DNA of 64,000 nt, taken from positions 1-64,000 of the forward strand of contig CP114179.1 in the NCBI GenBank assembly GCA_039555135.1, written 5' to 3'. The stretch is from Phycisphaeraceae bacterium D3-23 (GTDB lineage: Bacteria > Planctomycetota > Phycisphaerae > Phycisphaerales > Phycisphaeraceae). Positions within the stretch are counted from its first letter, which is position 1, and each line of letters opens with the position of its first letter. The position numbers were made by a program, and so were the translations under genes. The notes beneath the pieces are model-generated. The model made no database searches and was not told the origin of the DNA. It saw only the letters and a program-made list of their open reading frames with translations. This document shows positions 44,602-52,704 of this stretch, in pieces.

Positions 44602-46355
44602 TCAATCTGAGCCGGCCCCGACCGCCACGACCTCCGGCTCCGACACCCCGCGTTGCCAGCGGTCATGCACATGGAACGCGGACTCGGGCTCAGGAAAATC
44701 GATGCGGTAATGCGTGCCCCGGCTCTCGCGACGCCAGATCGCCGACTGGTTGATGAGCGCGCCGATCGTCAGCAGGTTCTGCACCTCCCAGCCCAGCCGG
44801 TCGTCGAAGATCTTGTCCAGCGTGTAGCGCGCCCAGAACTCAAACATCTCCTGCACCTCGGCCAAACGATCGCCCTCGCGCTCGATCCCGACGTGACGCC
44901 ACATCACACTCCGCAGGGATCGCCGAACATCCGCGAGGTCGAGCTCGCTCCGCTCCGACGGCCGGATATCTGACACGATCTTGTGAGGCCGCGCGGTCGG
45001 CGGCTCGGCCGATTCCCCGCCCGGCGCATCACCGTTCGCACGCAAACGCTCCAAACACACCCGCCCCGCGACCTCGCCGAAGACCAGCCCCTCCAGGAGC
45101 GAGTTGCTCGCCAGACGGTTCGCGCCGTGCAGCCCGGTGCATGACGCCTCGCCACAGGCATACAAGCCCGGCAGCGTTGAACGTGCTTCGGCGTCCGTCG
45201 CGACACCGCCGATCATGTAGTGCGCCGAGGGGTGCACGGGGATCGGCGTCGTCGCCGGGTCGATGCCGAACTGCTCGACGAGTTTGGCGATGCCCGGGAA
45301 GCGTTCGTTGAACTTGTCGATGCCGATCGGCCGGACGTCGAGGTAGACGTGGCTGTGGTCGGTCTTCGCCATCTGTGCGAGCATCCCGCGCGCGACGATG
45401 TCCCGCGGCGCAAGCTCCGCCCGCTCGTCGTACTCCGGCATAAAACGGTGCCCGGCCTTATCGACCAGCACCGCGCCCTCGCCCCGCACCGCCTCGGTAA
45501 TCAACGAACGCGAAGCCCCCGCGATGTACAGCGTCGTCGGGTGGAACTGCACAAACGCCATGTCCTGCAGCGCCGCACCCGCCCGGTACGCCATCGCGAT
45601 GCCGTCCCCCGTCGAGACCGCCGGGTTCGTCGACTCCCGGTACACCTGCCCACACCCGCCGGCCGCGAGGATCGTCGCCCGCGCCCAGATCACCTGCAAG
45701 CCGTACTTCGGATGATGCGTGATCGCGCCAACACACTCGCCCGCCCCGCCACCGGAAGAGTTGTCCACGCCCAGGCCACCGCTGCCGCTGCCGTTGCCAG
45801 ACGACGTGGTGATCAAATCGAGCACGAAGCAGTCTTCGTAGAGCCGGATGCGCTCGTGCGCGCGCGGAGCTGTTCGTTCAGCGTCGTCGCCAGCGACTTG
45901 CCCGTCGCGTCGCCGTCCGTATGCACGATGCGGAAGTGGCTGTGCCCGCCCTCGCGGCCGAACTTCAGCTCGCCCAGCTCGTCGCGGTCCAGCCGCATGC
46001 CCGACGTAATCAGTTCACGCACGCGGGCCGGGCCGTCCTCGACGACCGCCCGCACGATATCGTCGTCGCACAGCCCCGCCCCGGCCGTGAGCGTGTCCTC
46101 GATGTGCGACGCCGTCGAGTCCGCATCGTCCAAGACCGCCGCGATCCCGCCCTGGGCCCAGTACGTGTTGCTGTCCTGCACCTGCCCCTTGGCCGCGATG
46201 ATGACCTCGGCGTTCTCGTCGTGCCGCACCGCAGACAGCGCGGCGCACGCCCCCGCCACCCCCGCACCGACCACCAGCACATCCGTAAAGATCTGCGGCA
46301 GCAGTGTCGCGCGGAACGGGATCAGGTACCGGCGCTCATCAATAACGGCGTGCAT
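44602..46355 (-). CDS. nadB: L-aspartate oxidase, one frame break
   Basis: FAD enzyme making iminoaspartate for NAD synthesis. The FAD-binding motif is DVLVVGAGVAGACAALSAVR, followed by SNTYWAQGGIAA, REGGHSHFRIVHT and, after the break, TGDGIAMAYRAGAALQDM, FVQFHPTTLY, CGEASCTGLHGANRLASNSL and LEGLVFGE. The frame breaks near 45858 in a CGCGCGCG run (the reading resumes as HERIRLYEDCFVLDL), so one or two bases are probably misread. An unusual Ser/Gly insert (TSSGNGSGSGGLGVDNSSGG) follows the break. Expected length with the break fixed is about 584 residues, somewhat longer than E. coli NadB. No nadA or nadC gene is adjacent. Confidence 0.92.
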
Positions 46356-46430
46356 AGAAAACCAGGGAAGAAGATTAGAAGCGAAAAGAGAGAAGTCAGA
46401 AGCCGCACGGGCCTGTGCCCCCGCGATCTA

Positions 46431-46910
46431 CTACGGCGTGGGTTGCCCGATGCCTTGGCCCTGGATCACACCCGCACCCTCAAACGCCGTGCGCGGCAGC
46501 GGCACCCCGATGTCCGTAAACACCCGGCGAAGCTGACCCTCGGGCGCAAACACCACCGTCCCCCGCACCGTGTAACGCCGCCCCGTCAGCTCGCTCCCCA
46601 GCACCGCAGCCGGCAGCATCACCACCTGCTCGCCCCGGCCCGGCACCGTCGCGTAAGGCACATCCGTAAACGTAAAACGCCCCGCCCCATCGACATCCAG
46701 GTCGCACGTCACCCGCGGCATCGCAAGCTCCTTCACATTCGGGTTCACCACACGAAGCGTCACCGCCAGCGACGCCCCCCGTGCCGACTGCTCCACCACC
46801 CGCGCGTCCACGACCTCCACCGTCGGACGCTCGATCCCCTGCAACCCCGAACAGCCGGACAGGACCAATGCACATAACGCGGCCGCGACAACATGGAAGA
46901 GTTGGGTCAT
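46431..46910 (-). CDS. LEA14/WHy-domain lipoprotein
   Basis: 159 residues from ATG 46910. Signal with lipobox ALVLSGC (Cys20), then a single late-embryogenesis-abundant type-2 (WHy) domain: VEVVDARVVEQSARGASLAV, TLRVVNPNVKELAMPRVTCD and the YATVPGRGEQVVMLP strand. Anchored in the envelope; the role in bacteria is unclear, perhaps stress protection. A paralogue is at 51113-51664. Confidence 0.82.
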   Translation of the reverse strand: MTQLFHVVAAALCALVLSGCSGLQGIERPTVEVVDARVVEQSARGASLAVTLRVVNPNVKELAMPRVTCDLDVDGAGRFTFTDVPYATVPGRGEQVVMLPAAVLGSELTGRRYTVRGTVVFAPEGQLRRVFTDIGVPLPRTAFEGAGVIQGQGIGQPTP

Positions 46911-46945
46911 CCCAACATGATATCGCGTTTCAGGCAACCTGATCA

Positions 46946-47115
46946 CTACGCCAAGGCACGGAGACGCCAAGACGCCAAGAACATACCCATCAATCCATTG
47001 TTTACCCGCCGCCCAATGGGCGGTGTGTCCCGCGCCCCACAGATGCCTCCGCCCTGTTCCATACCCGGCCCTTTTCCCCTTGGCGTCTTGGCGTCTCCGC
47101 GCCTTGGCGTTAAGA
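46946..47115. repeat. nested inverted repeats: family 6 outside, family 1 (copy E) inside
   Basis: Outer arms 46946-46980 (CGCCAAGGCACGGAGACGCC...) and 47076-47115 (CTTGGCGTCTTGGCGTCTCC...) are inverted copies. Between them lies a degraded family-1 arm, TTTACCCGCCGCCCAATGGG (from 47000). It looks like one element inserted into another. Confidence 0.8.
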
Positions 47116-47137
47116 CGAATGACCCTCACGCTTCAAC

Positions 47138-49417
47138 TCAATCATCCTCCCCCTCCACCACCCCCCGCACCTTCGGAAACAGCAACGCCGCCTCCACGAT
47201 CATCCACGCCTCCAGCACCAGCGTCGCCACCGCGATCGCGATCAGCACCCAGTTCGGCGAATCCGAAAACGCCCAGCCAGGCCCGCTCCCGTCCGCCACA
47301 AAAATCAACCACACCATCGCCCACGCCGGCATCACCAGCATAAACACCAACGGCAGCGCCACGAACCACACCGCCTTCCCCCTTCGCCACAGATAAAACG
47401 TGATCACCATAAACGCCAACCCACCCAACAACTGATTCGTCGCCCCAAACATCGGCCAAAGGATCAGCCCCCCCTTCCCCGCATTCGCCCAGCCCCACGA
47501 CGTCCCGGGCGCAGGCATCCCCGCCATCGCCGCCGCCACCACCACCGCAAAGATCGTCGCCCCGTGCTTGTTCGCCAACCAACTCAGCGGGTTCCAAGCA
47601 CCCCCTAACGCACGGGGGTCGCCACCCCCGTGCGTTACCGCGCCATCTTCTATAACCCCCACCCCACACTCCGGACACACCCCACTCACCGTCCCGCGCA
47701 AGTCATACCCACACGCACGACACACCCGAAGCCCACGGATTCCATCCGTGGGTGCTAAAAAACACCGCGCCAACTCCTGCACCACATACCGCTGCAGCCG
47801 ACACGCCGTGTCCAGCGTCGTCCCCGCAAACGACGCCACCAACACCCCCATCAACGCAATCGCGATCCCCGCCGGGATCCCCATCGCCTTCAGGAAGTTC
47901 GCCGCCCCATCGACAAACGCCCCGACCTTCGCGCCTAGGCCGTTGGAAGCAGTCCAAGATTTATAGCGGGTGTTGTAAGCAGCCCCGCCGTAGATCGCCG
48001 CATCGTAATTTGCTATTCTCGAACCGCTGTCAAACTCAGCGCGACTGAGAATCAAGCCGGCTTGTTCAACGTCGGTAGGCCATACGGTTGCCCCGGAGTG
48101 CAATCTGACAATCTCTCCTACTTCATCGTGTTGAGGATGATCGGAATCAATAAGAATTTGTGAAACCTCAAACGCATTTGAATGGACGACCGATCCATCT
48201 AGATTCGTACTTTGTGGCGAGTTTAGAACTACCCAATGGTTTCCGTCTTCTCCTTCAAAGCTGGTGGACTTCGTAGTCCATGAGCCAGAGGTTTGAGATT
48301 GACTAGCGACACTCACCCCCAACCCCAACCCCGCACAACACGCCAGAATCACCAGCGTCGCCAGGAACCCTTCGGTCAGCATCGAGCCGAAGCCCACGAA
48401 CTGGGCATCGGTCTCGGTCTTGAGTTGTTTGCTGGACGTGCCCGAGCTGACCAGGCAGTGGAAGCCCGAGATCGCGCCGCAGGCGATGGTGATAAACAAA
48501 AACGGGAAGATCAGCGGCGCATCCGCCGGCTCCCACCGCACCATCGGCGCGACCAGCTCCAACGGCTGCCGCGCCGCCCCGGCCACCGGCGGCGCACCAC
48601 CCGCGAACGCCGCGACGCCCAGCCCCACCACAATCAACCCCAACGCCGAGATCAACTGCAACGAATTGATAAAGTCCCGCGGCTGCAACAGCGTCCACAC
48701 CGGCAGCACACTCGCCACATACGAGTACACCAGCAGAAAAATCACCCAAGCCATCACCGGCTGCCCCGCCGCCCAAGCGTTGAACTCGCCGATCAACCCG
48801 GCGTTGCCGTAGACCACCGACAGATACATCGCCGCCAGCGCGAGCAGCGACGGCACCAGCAGCTTCACGCCCTTGCGATGCAACCACACCCCGATCCCCA
48901 CCGCCAGCGGCACCTGCACCAGGCACGGGAAGATCGCCGCCGGGTACTGCTTGAACACCGCCGCGATCACCAGCCCGAAGATCGCCAGCACGATCGTCAG
49001 CGCCAAAAACAGCACAAACAAGAACAGCAGCCGGACCCGCTTGTTGACCACCCGCCCCGCGACCTCGCCGACGGTCTGGCCCTGGTTGCGCAGCGACACG
49101 ACCAGCGCCCCGAAGTCGTGTACCGCCCCAATAAAGATCGACCCGAACACCACCCACAAGAGCGCCGGCAGCCACCCCCACATCACCGCGATCGCCGGCC
49201 CCACAATCGGCCCGGTCCCCGCGATCGACGTGAAGTGGTGCCCGAACACCACCGACTTAGGCGTCGGCACATAGTCCTGCCCGTCTTCATGCGTCACCGA
49301 AGGACACACCGCCGACGCCGACAACCGAAACACCTTCATCCCCAGCCACCGCCCGTACGTGTGGTAAGCCACGATGAACGCAACCCCGGCAGCCAAAGCA
49401 ATCAGGAGGACCTGCAT
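47138..49417 (-). CDS. cstA: CstA-family carbon-starvation transporter with two in-frame insertions
   Basis: 759-residue inner-membrane transporter of the CstA family, known to import pyruvate or peptides. N-terminal and core motifs are canonical (VVFGHHFTSIAGTGPIVGPA; IFIGAVHDFGALVVSLRN; SGFHCLVSSGTSSKQLKTE; VGAFVDGAANFL; LVASFAGTTLDTACRLQRYV). Two segments are unusual. One (about residues 369-472, DNA 48310-48000) is hydrophilic and of clearly lower G+C. The other (about 550-605, DNA 47765-47600) contains a zinc ribbon (CRACGYDLRGTVSGVCPECG) flanked by two hairpin repeats. The rest reads through without a break, so the protein may be functional with extra loops. Confidence 0.93.
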   Translation of the reverse strand: MQVLLIALAAGVAFIVAYHTYGRWLGMKVFRLSASAVCPSVTHEDGQDYVPTPKSVVFGHHFTSIAGTGPIVGPAIAVMWGWLPALLWVVFGSIFIGAVHDFGALVVSLRNQGQTVGEVAGRVVNKRVRLLFLFVLFLALTIVLAIFGLVIAAVFKQYPAAIFPCLVQVPLAVGIGVWLHRKGVKLLVPSLLALAAMYLSVVYGNAGLIGEFNAWAAGQPVMAWVIFLLVYSYVASVLPVWTLLQPRDFINSLQLISALGLIVVGLGVAAFAGGAPPVAGAARQPLELVAPMVRWEPADAPLIFPFLFITIACGAISGFHCLVSSGTSSKQLKTETDAQFVGFGSMLTEGFLATLVILACCAGLGLGVSVASQSQTSGSWTTKSTSFEGEDGNHWVVLNSPQSTNLDGSVVHSNAFEVSQILIDSDHPQHDEVGEIVRLHSGATVWPTDVEQAGLILSRAEFDSGSRIANYDAAIYGGAAYNTRYKSWTASNGLGAKVGAFVDGAANFLKAMGIPAGIAIALMGVLVASFAGTTLDTACRLQRYVVQELARCFLAPTDGIRGLRVCRACGYDLRGTVSGVCPECGVGVIEDGAVTHGGGDPRALGGAWNPLSWLANKHGATIFAVVVAAAMAGMPAPGTSWGWANAGKGGLILWPMFGATNQLLGGLAFMVITFYLWRRGKAVWFVALPLVFMLVMPAWAMVWLIFVADGSGPGWAFSDSPNWVLIAIAVATLVLEAWMIVEAALLFPKVRGVVEGEDD
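47606..47637. repeat. perfect hairpin repeat inside cstA
   Basis: TAACGCACGGGGG (47606-47618), 6-nt loop, CCCCCGTGCGTTA (47625-47637): a 13-bp perfect inverted repeat of intergenic type, translated in frame as part of CstA (AVTHGGGDPRALG). Confidence 0.85.
47732..47752. repeat. family-4 hairpin inside cstA
   Basis: CCCACGGAT-TCC-ATCCGTGGG preceded by GAAG, matching the intergenic copies at 4115, 7000 and 24113. It is translated in frame (APTDGIRGLRV) just before the zinc ribbon. Confidence 0.85.
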
Positions 49418-49448
49418 GGGGTCAGTTTACGACAAAGACGCCCCGAAA

Positions 49449-49486
49449 GTAGGGTGGGTGGAGCGAGTCCCCGAGCGATACCCACC
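49449..49486 (+). repeat. GGGTGGGTGGAGCGAGTCC-type repeat, copy 2
   Basis: Differs from 5859-5896 by a single base. It lies 30 nt upstream of cstA, in the divergent gap. Confidence 0.8.
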
Positions 49487-49604
49487 GAGCGCTGCCAGCA
49501 CTGTGATTCGCGCACTTGCGGCGTACATCCAAGGATGGGGCGGACGGGATTCCATTCCCGTGTACGATTAGTACGCAAGACGAGTCCATTCCCTTGAATC
49601 AATC

Positions 49605-50030
49605 ATGAGTGTCCCGAAACATCTCTGGCGTTTTCCTACGGCAGACGCAATGGCAAGTCTCGCCAAGCGGCTGGATGTTCCGAACCTACCCTCTATGCAA
49701 GACTGGGAGTGGGAGATCGCCGACTCGACGCGTATTGACGAGTATCTCTCACTCTATCGTGACGTTGGCTTAAGCGACGACGAGCGATTCACCCTGATGG
49801 AGACGATCCTTCAAGCATTTGAAGAACTTCCAGCTGAACTTGCTTCGGACCCGCGCTGGAGTGATGTACTCAGTATTCTCGATCGCAACATCGACCTTCA
49901 CGCTTACTCGGTGTGGTATTGGGCGGACATTGATAACGAACTCGAAGAAGACTGCTGGCGCGTGACTCCCTACCTACGAAAACTAGTCGCCAAACATACG
50001 TCACGGCTCAATCCCCACGGTGACAAATGA
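49605..50030 (+). CDS. hypothetical protein in a lower-G+C patch
   Basis: 141 residues, acidic, Trp-rich, predicted soluble and helical (WRFPTADAMASLAKRLDVPN; ASDPRWSDVLSILDRNIDLH). No family recognised. Its base composition is visibly less G+C-rich than neighbours, like the genes at 56351 and 60122, suggesting later arrival. The style resembles small immunity proteins of polymorphic toxin systems, but no toxin is present. Confidence 0.6.
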   Translation: MSVPKHLWRFPTADAMASLAKRLDVPNLPSMQDWEWEIADSTRIDEYLSLYRDVGLSDDERFTLMETILQAFEELPAELASDPRWSDVLSILDRNIDLHAYSVWYWADIDNELEEDCWRVTPYLRKLVAKHTSRLNPHGDK

Positions 50031-50090
50031 TCGTGTGGTCACCAAGTTTGGAGCCAGAAACAGGTAAAACTACGATCGGTGCTAAAACAA

Positions 50091-50336
50091 ATGAGCGAAG
50101 AACACGGCCCATATCATCGTACTGGACAACCGGGAGGGCCCGGATGCTCGGTCGCAGCACTCCCCATCACACTCTGTGGCGATGATGGCGGTGAAGTTCC
50201 AGGACAACTGCTTGATGCCGGAACGGAAGCAACGGAACTCGAACTTCTCCGCACCATCGCTGCGGGCATAGGGATACGCTGGGGCGAGGATAGTCTTGGC
50301 TGGTGGGCGGCGGTGCCAGACTCGCCGAGCAAGTAA
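50091..50336 (+). CDS. possible small protein
   Basis: 81 residues (MSEEHGPYHRTGQPG...), ending GIRWGEDSLGWWAAVPDSPS plus K. No family and no ribosome site. It follows the hypothetical gene at 49605 on the same strand and shares its lower G+C. It could be a chance ORF. Confidence 0.3.
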   Translation: MSEEHGPYHRTGQPGGPGCSVAALPITLCGDDGGEVPGQLLDAGTEATELELLRTIAAGIGIRWGEDSLGWWAAVPDSPSK

Positions 50337-50360
50337 CTACCGTGCATCGTTGCATTCGGA

Positions 50361-50750
50361 ATGAGGACACTCCTGCCCACCCCACCCCCCACCACCATCC
50401 CCGCCTACATCGACGCCGCCCCGGCCGTCGGCCAACCCCACCTGCGCAAGCTCTACGCCCTCCTCCAACAGGCCGCGCCCAACGCCGAGGAAACCATCAA
50501 GTGGAACACCCCCTTCTTCGTCGAGCCCCGCTTCCTCTTCGCCTTCTCTGCCCACAAGCAACACCTCGGCTTCACCACGACTACGGAAACCCTCGCCCCC
50601 TTCAACGACGAACTCGCCGACTACGAAGTCACCAAGATGGGCATCCTGAAAATCCGCTACGACCAGCCCCTGCCCGAGAAGCTGATCCGCAGGATCGCCA
50701 AGGCCCGCATCAAAGCCGTCCGCGAACGCGACGACGACAGCTTCTGGTAG
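50361..50750 (+). CDS. DUF1801/YdhG-like protein
   Basis: 129 residues. TIPAYIDAAPAVGQPHLRKL, AEETIKWNTPFFV, KQHLGFTTTTETLAPFNDEL and a C-terminal KIRYDQPLPEKLIRRIAKAR match the DUF1801 fold (YdhG/YdeI; one member was described as an iron chaperone). Function here is unknown. Confidence 0.82.
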   Translation: MRTLLPTPPPTTIPAYIDAAPAVGQPHLRKLYALLQQAAPNAEETIKWNTPFFVEPRFLFAFSAHKQHLGFTTTTETLAPFNDELADYEVTKMGILKIRYDQPLPEKLIRRIAKARIKAVRERDDDSFW

Positions 50751-50777
50751 CGCCCACAAGTGCTCGAAACAACGAAC

Positions 50778-50861
50778 AACGAGCCGCGACCGTAAGGGAG
50801 CGGACCCTGGGATGGGTTAGACCAACGGTGTAGGTCCGCTCCCTCACGGTCGCGGCTCGTT
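50778..50861. repeat. family-7 long hairpin (GAGCCGCGACCGTAAGGGAG)
   Basis: 29-nt arms, 50778-50806 and 50833-50861, inverted with one mismatch and a 26-nt loop. Together with the next hairpin it fills most of the gene-free 50751-51112. Confidence 0.88.
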
Positions 50862-50929
50862 CACTTCCCCCGCCTTGCACGCCAACCCTCGCTGACGCTT
50901 CGTGCTCCGTCAAGACACAACCCCCCCAA

Positions 50930-51006
50930 TAGCCCGCAGCAAACTGCTGCGCGGCCCGACGCCACCCTTCCACCCAACCCCCGCGCAGCAAGTTTGCTGC
51001 GGGCTA
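50930..51006. repeat. family-8 long hairpin (TAGCCCGCAGCAAACTGCTG)
   Basis: Left arm 50930-50954 and right arm 50981-51006 are inverted copies (one extra base in the right arm), 26-nt loop. Confidence 0.88.
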
Positions 51007-51112
51007 ATGTTCAGCCGTCTCACGATCCCCACACCTTCCCGGTTAGACTATAGGTGTCCAAGATTCCGGGGCCGGGGCGTTCGATCACACCTCCCACCCA
51101 AGGACTTCCCCC

Positions 51113-51664
51113 ATGCGTCTGCTCCTCCTCACCCTCCTCTGCTCCCTCACCCTCGGCTGCAAGTCCCTCGAAGGCCTCGGCGTGAAAAACCCCACCGCCG
51201 TCGTCCACAACATGGACGTCCGCGACATCACCGCCGACGGCTTCACCATGGACTTCGACATCGAGGTCGACAACCCCAACGCGTTCGCCCTCCCGCTCAC
51301 CAACACCGACTACCAGGTCGCCGTCGCCGGCGTCGACGCGGTCAACGGCAACATCTCCCCCGCCGGCTCGATCCCCGCCAACGGCTCAGGCCGCGTCACC
51401 CTCCCCATCAACGTCACCTACCAACAACTCCTCGACCTCGGCAACGCCCTGGCCGACTCCGGCGGCGAAGTCCCCTACCGCTTCAACGCCGACCTCGGCG
51501 CCGATGCCGAGTCCCTCGGTGGCCTGATGAGCAACCTCAAAATCCCCCTCGAATACGAAGGCACCCTCGACCTCGCCAGTCTCTTGCGCGACCCCGACGC
51601 CCTCACCAGCCCCGCCGCCCGCGAACTCGCCCGCAAGGCCCTCGGCCGACTGCTGGGGTTCTAA
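51113..51664 (+). CDS. LEA14/WHy-domain lipoprotein
   Basis: 183 residues. Very short lipoprotein signal (MRLLLLTLLCSLTLGC, Cys16), then a WHy/LEA-2 domain: TAVVHNMDVRDITADGFTMD, DIEVDNPNAFALPLTNTDYQ, VNGNISPAGSIPANGSGRV. The pattern matches LEA14-like proteins better than the paralogue at 46431. The end is helical (ARELARKALGRLLGF). Probably anchored to an envelope membrane. Confidence 0.85.
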   Translation: MRLLLLTLLCSLTLGCKSLEGLGVKNPTAVVHNMDVRDITADGFTMDFDIEVDNPNAFALPLTNTDYQVAVAGVDAVNGNISPAGSIPANGSGRVTLPINVTYQQLLDLGNALADSGGEVPYRFNADLGADAESLGGLMSNLKIPLEYEGTLDLASLLRDPDALTSPAARELARKALGRLLGF

Positions 51665-51678
51665 CAACATGTACGAAA

Positions 51679-51713
51679 AGGTGGGGCGGGCGTCTCGCCC
51701 GCCGTTCGGGCGC
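51679..51713 (+). repeat. family-2 short copy (GGTGGGGCGGGCGTCTCGCC)
   Basis: Single arm of the element seen at 5920-6050. Confidence 0.6.
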
Positions 51714-51774
51714 AGCCAGTAACGCCACGCCAACTTCATCGACAGACACTTGTGGACCCCGAAAGCACACACCT

Positions 51775-52488
51775 ATGCGATCTTTAGCTGCCGCCCTGTC
51801 CGTGCTGCTCCTCCTCGCCGCCGTGTCCTGCACCGGCCACAACGAAACCACCCAATCCCCGGATCTATCCACGGAGCAACCCCCCGCCCAACGCGCCCTC
51901 ACCGGCCAAGTCCTGCTCCCCGCAGGCGAAGGCCCACGCGGCGTCGAGCTGTGGATCACCACCCAAACCCAAGACCAGCCCCCCGACGACCACTGGGTGC
52001 GCTTCGACGAAGCCGGCCGATTCGAACACCCGCTCCCGCCCGGCAGGCAACTCACAAACCTCACTCTCTCCGCGGCCGGCACCGATGTGTTCCTACTCGA
52101 AACAGACGCCTTCCCCGACGCCGACGACGCCGGCACAATCGGCCTCGGCACGATCGACCTGCGCGACCGCCTCATCCCCCACAAGCTCACCCTCCGCGCC
52201 GCCCAGGGCGCACCCCAAGGCGATATCCGCGCCGCCCTCTGGCCCGGCCCGCCCCCCACCGGCCCGCGCGGCGGGTCCGTCTCCCTCGGCTCCGCCCAGT
52301 TCCCCACCCTCACCCTCGGCGACGAAACCCAATGGCTCCTGCCCCCCAACGCCACCACCATCTACCTCCTCGTCGAACGCCCCGCCAACAACGCCCGAGG
52401 CCGCAACTGGCGCAGCGGATACCAACAACAATTCGGCCCCTACACCACCAACAACTTCCCCAACGAACTCCACATCGCCGGCGACTAA
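51775..52488 (+). CDS. hypothetical lipoprotein
   Basis: 237 residues. Lipoprotein signal MRSLAAALSVLLLLAAVSC (Cys19), then a Thr/Pro-rich linker and beta-rich carboxypeptidase-regulatory-like segments (LTGQVLLPAGEGPRGVELWI; RFEHPLPPGRQLTNLTLSA). No family certain. The gene-free 52489-52704 after it shows no clear feature. Confidence 0.7.
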   Translation: MRSLAAALSVLLLLAAVSCTGHNETTQSPDLSTEQPPAQRALTGQVLLPAGEGPRGVELWITTQTQDQPPDDHWVRFDEAGRFEHPLPPGRQLTNLTLSAAGTDVFLLETDAFPDADDAGTIGLGTIDLRDRLIPHKLTLRAAQGAPQGDIRAALWPGPPPTGPRGGSVSLGSAQFPTLTLGDETQWLLPPNATTIYLLVERPANNARGRNWRSGYQQQFGPYTTNNFPNELHIAGD

Positions 52489-52704
52489 TCCCCACCCCCG
52501 GAAGCCACTCCAACGCGCCTGAGCGCTACAAGAACAGGGTCGATCGCCCCAAAACGAAGGTAGAACGCGACACAATCTGGGTAGATCACCGCTTCCACGA
52601 GGGAGATCGCCGCAGTCACGGGGTCCAACGCAGCACAATCAGACAAACACGCCGCATTCCCATCCCGCCAATCCCGCGGCTTCGCAGACTCAGCCCCCGC
52701 CGCG

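Noticed and set aside
46946-47060. Possible tRNA or small RNA gene in the repeat block
   Set aside because: No TTCGA loop or acceptor-stem pairing of tRNA type; the folding is explained by the inverted repeats.
50778-51006. CRISPR-like array in the repeat-rich gap
   Set aside because: The repeats are two unrelated hairpins, not regularly spaced direct repeats, and no cas genes are present.
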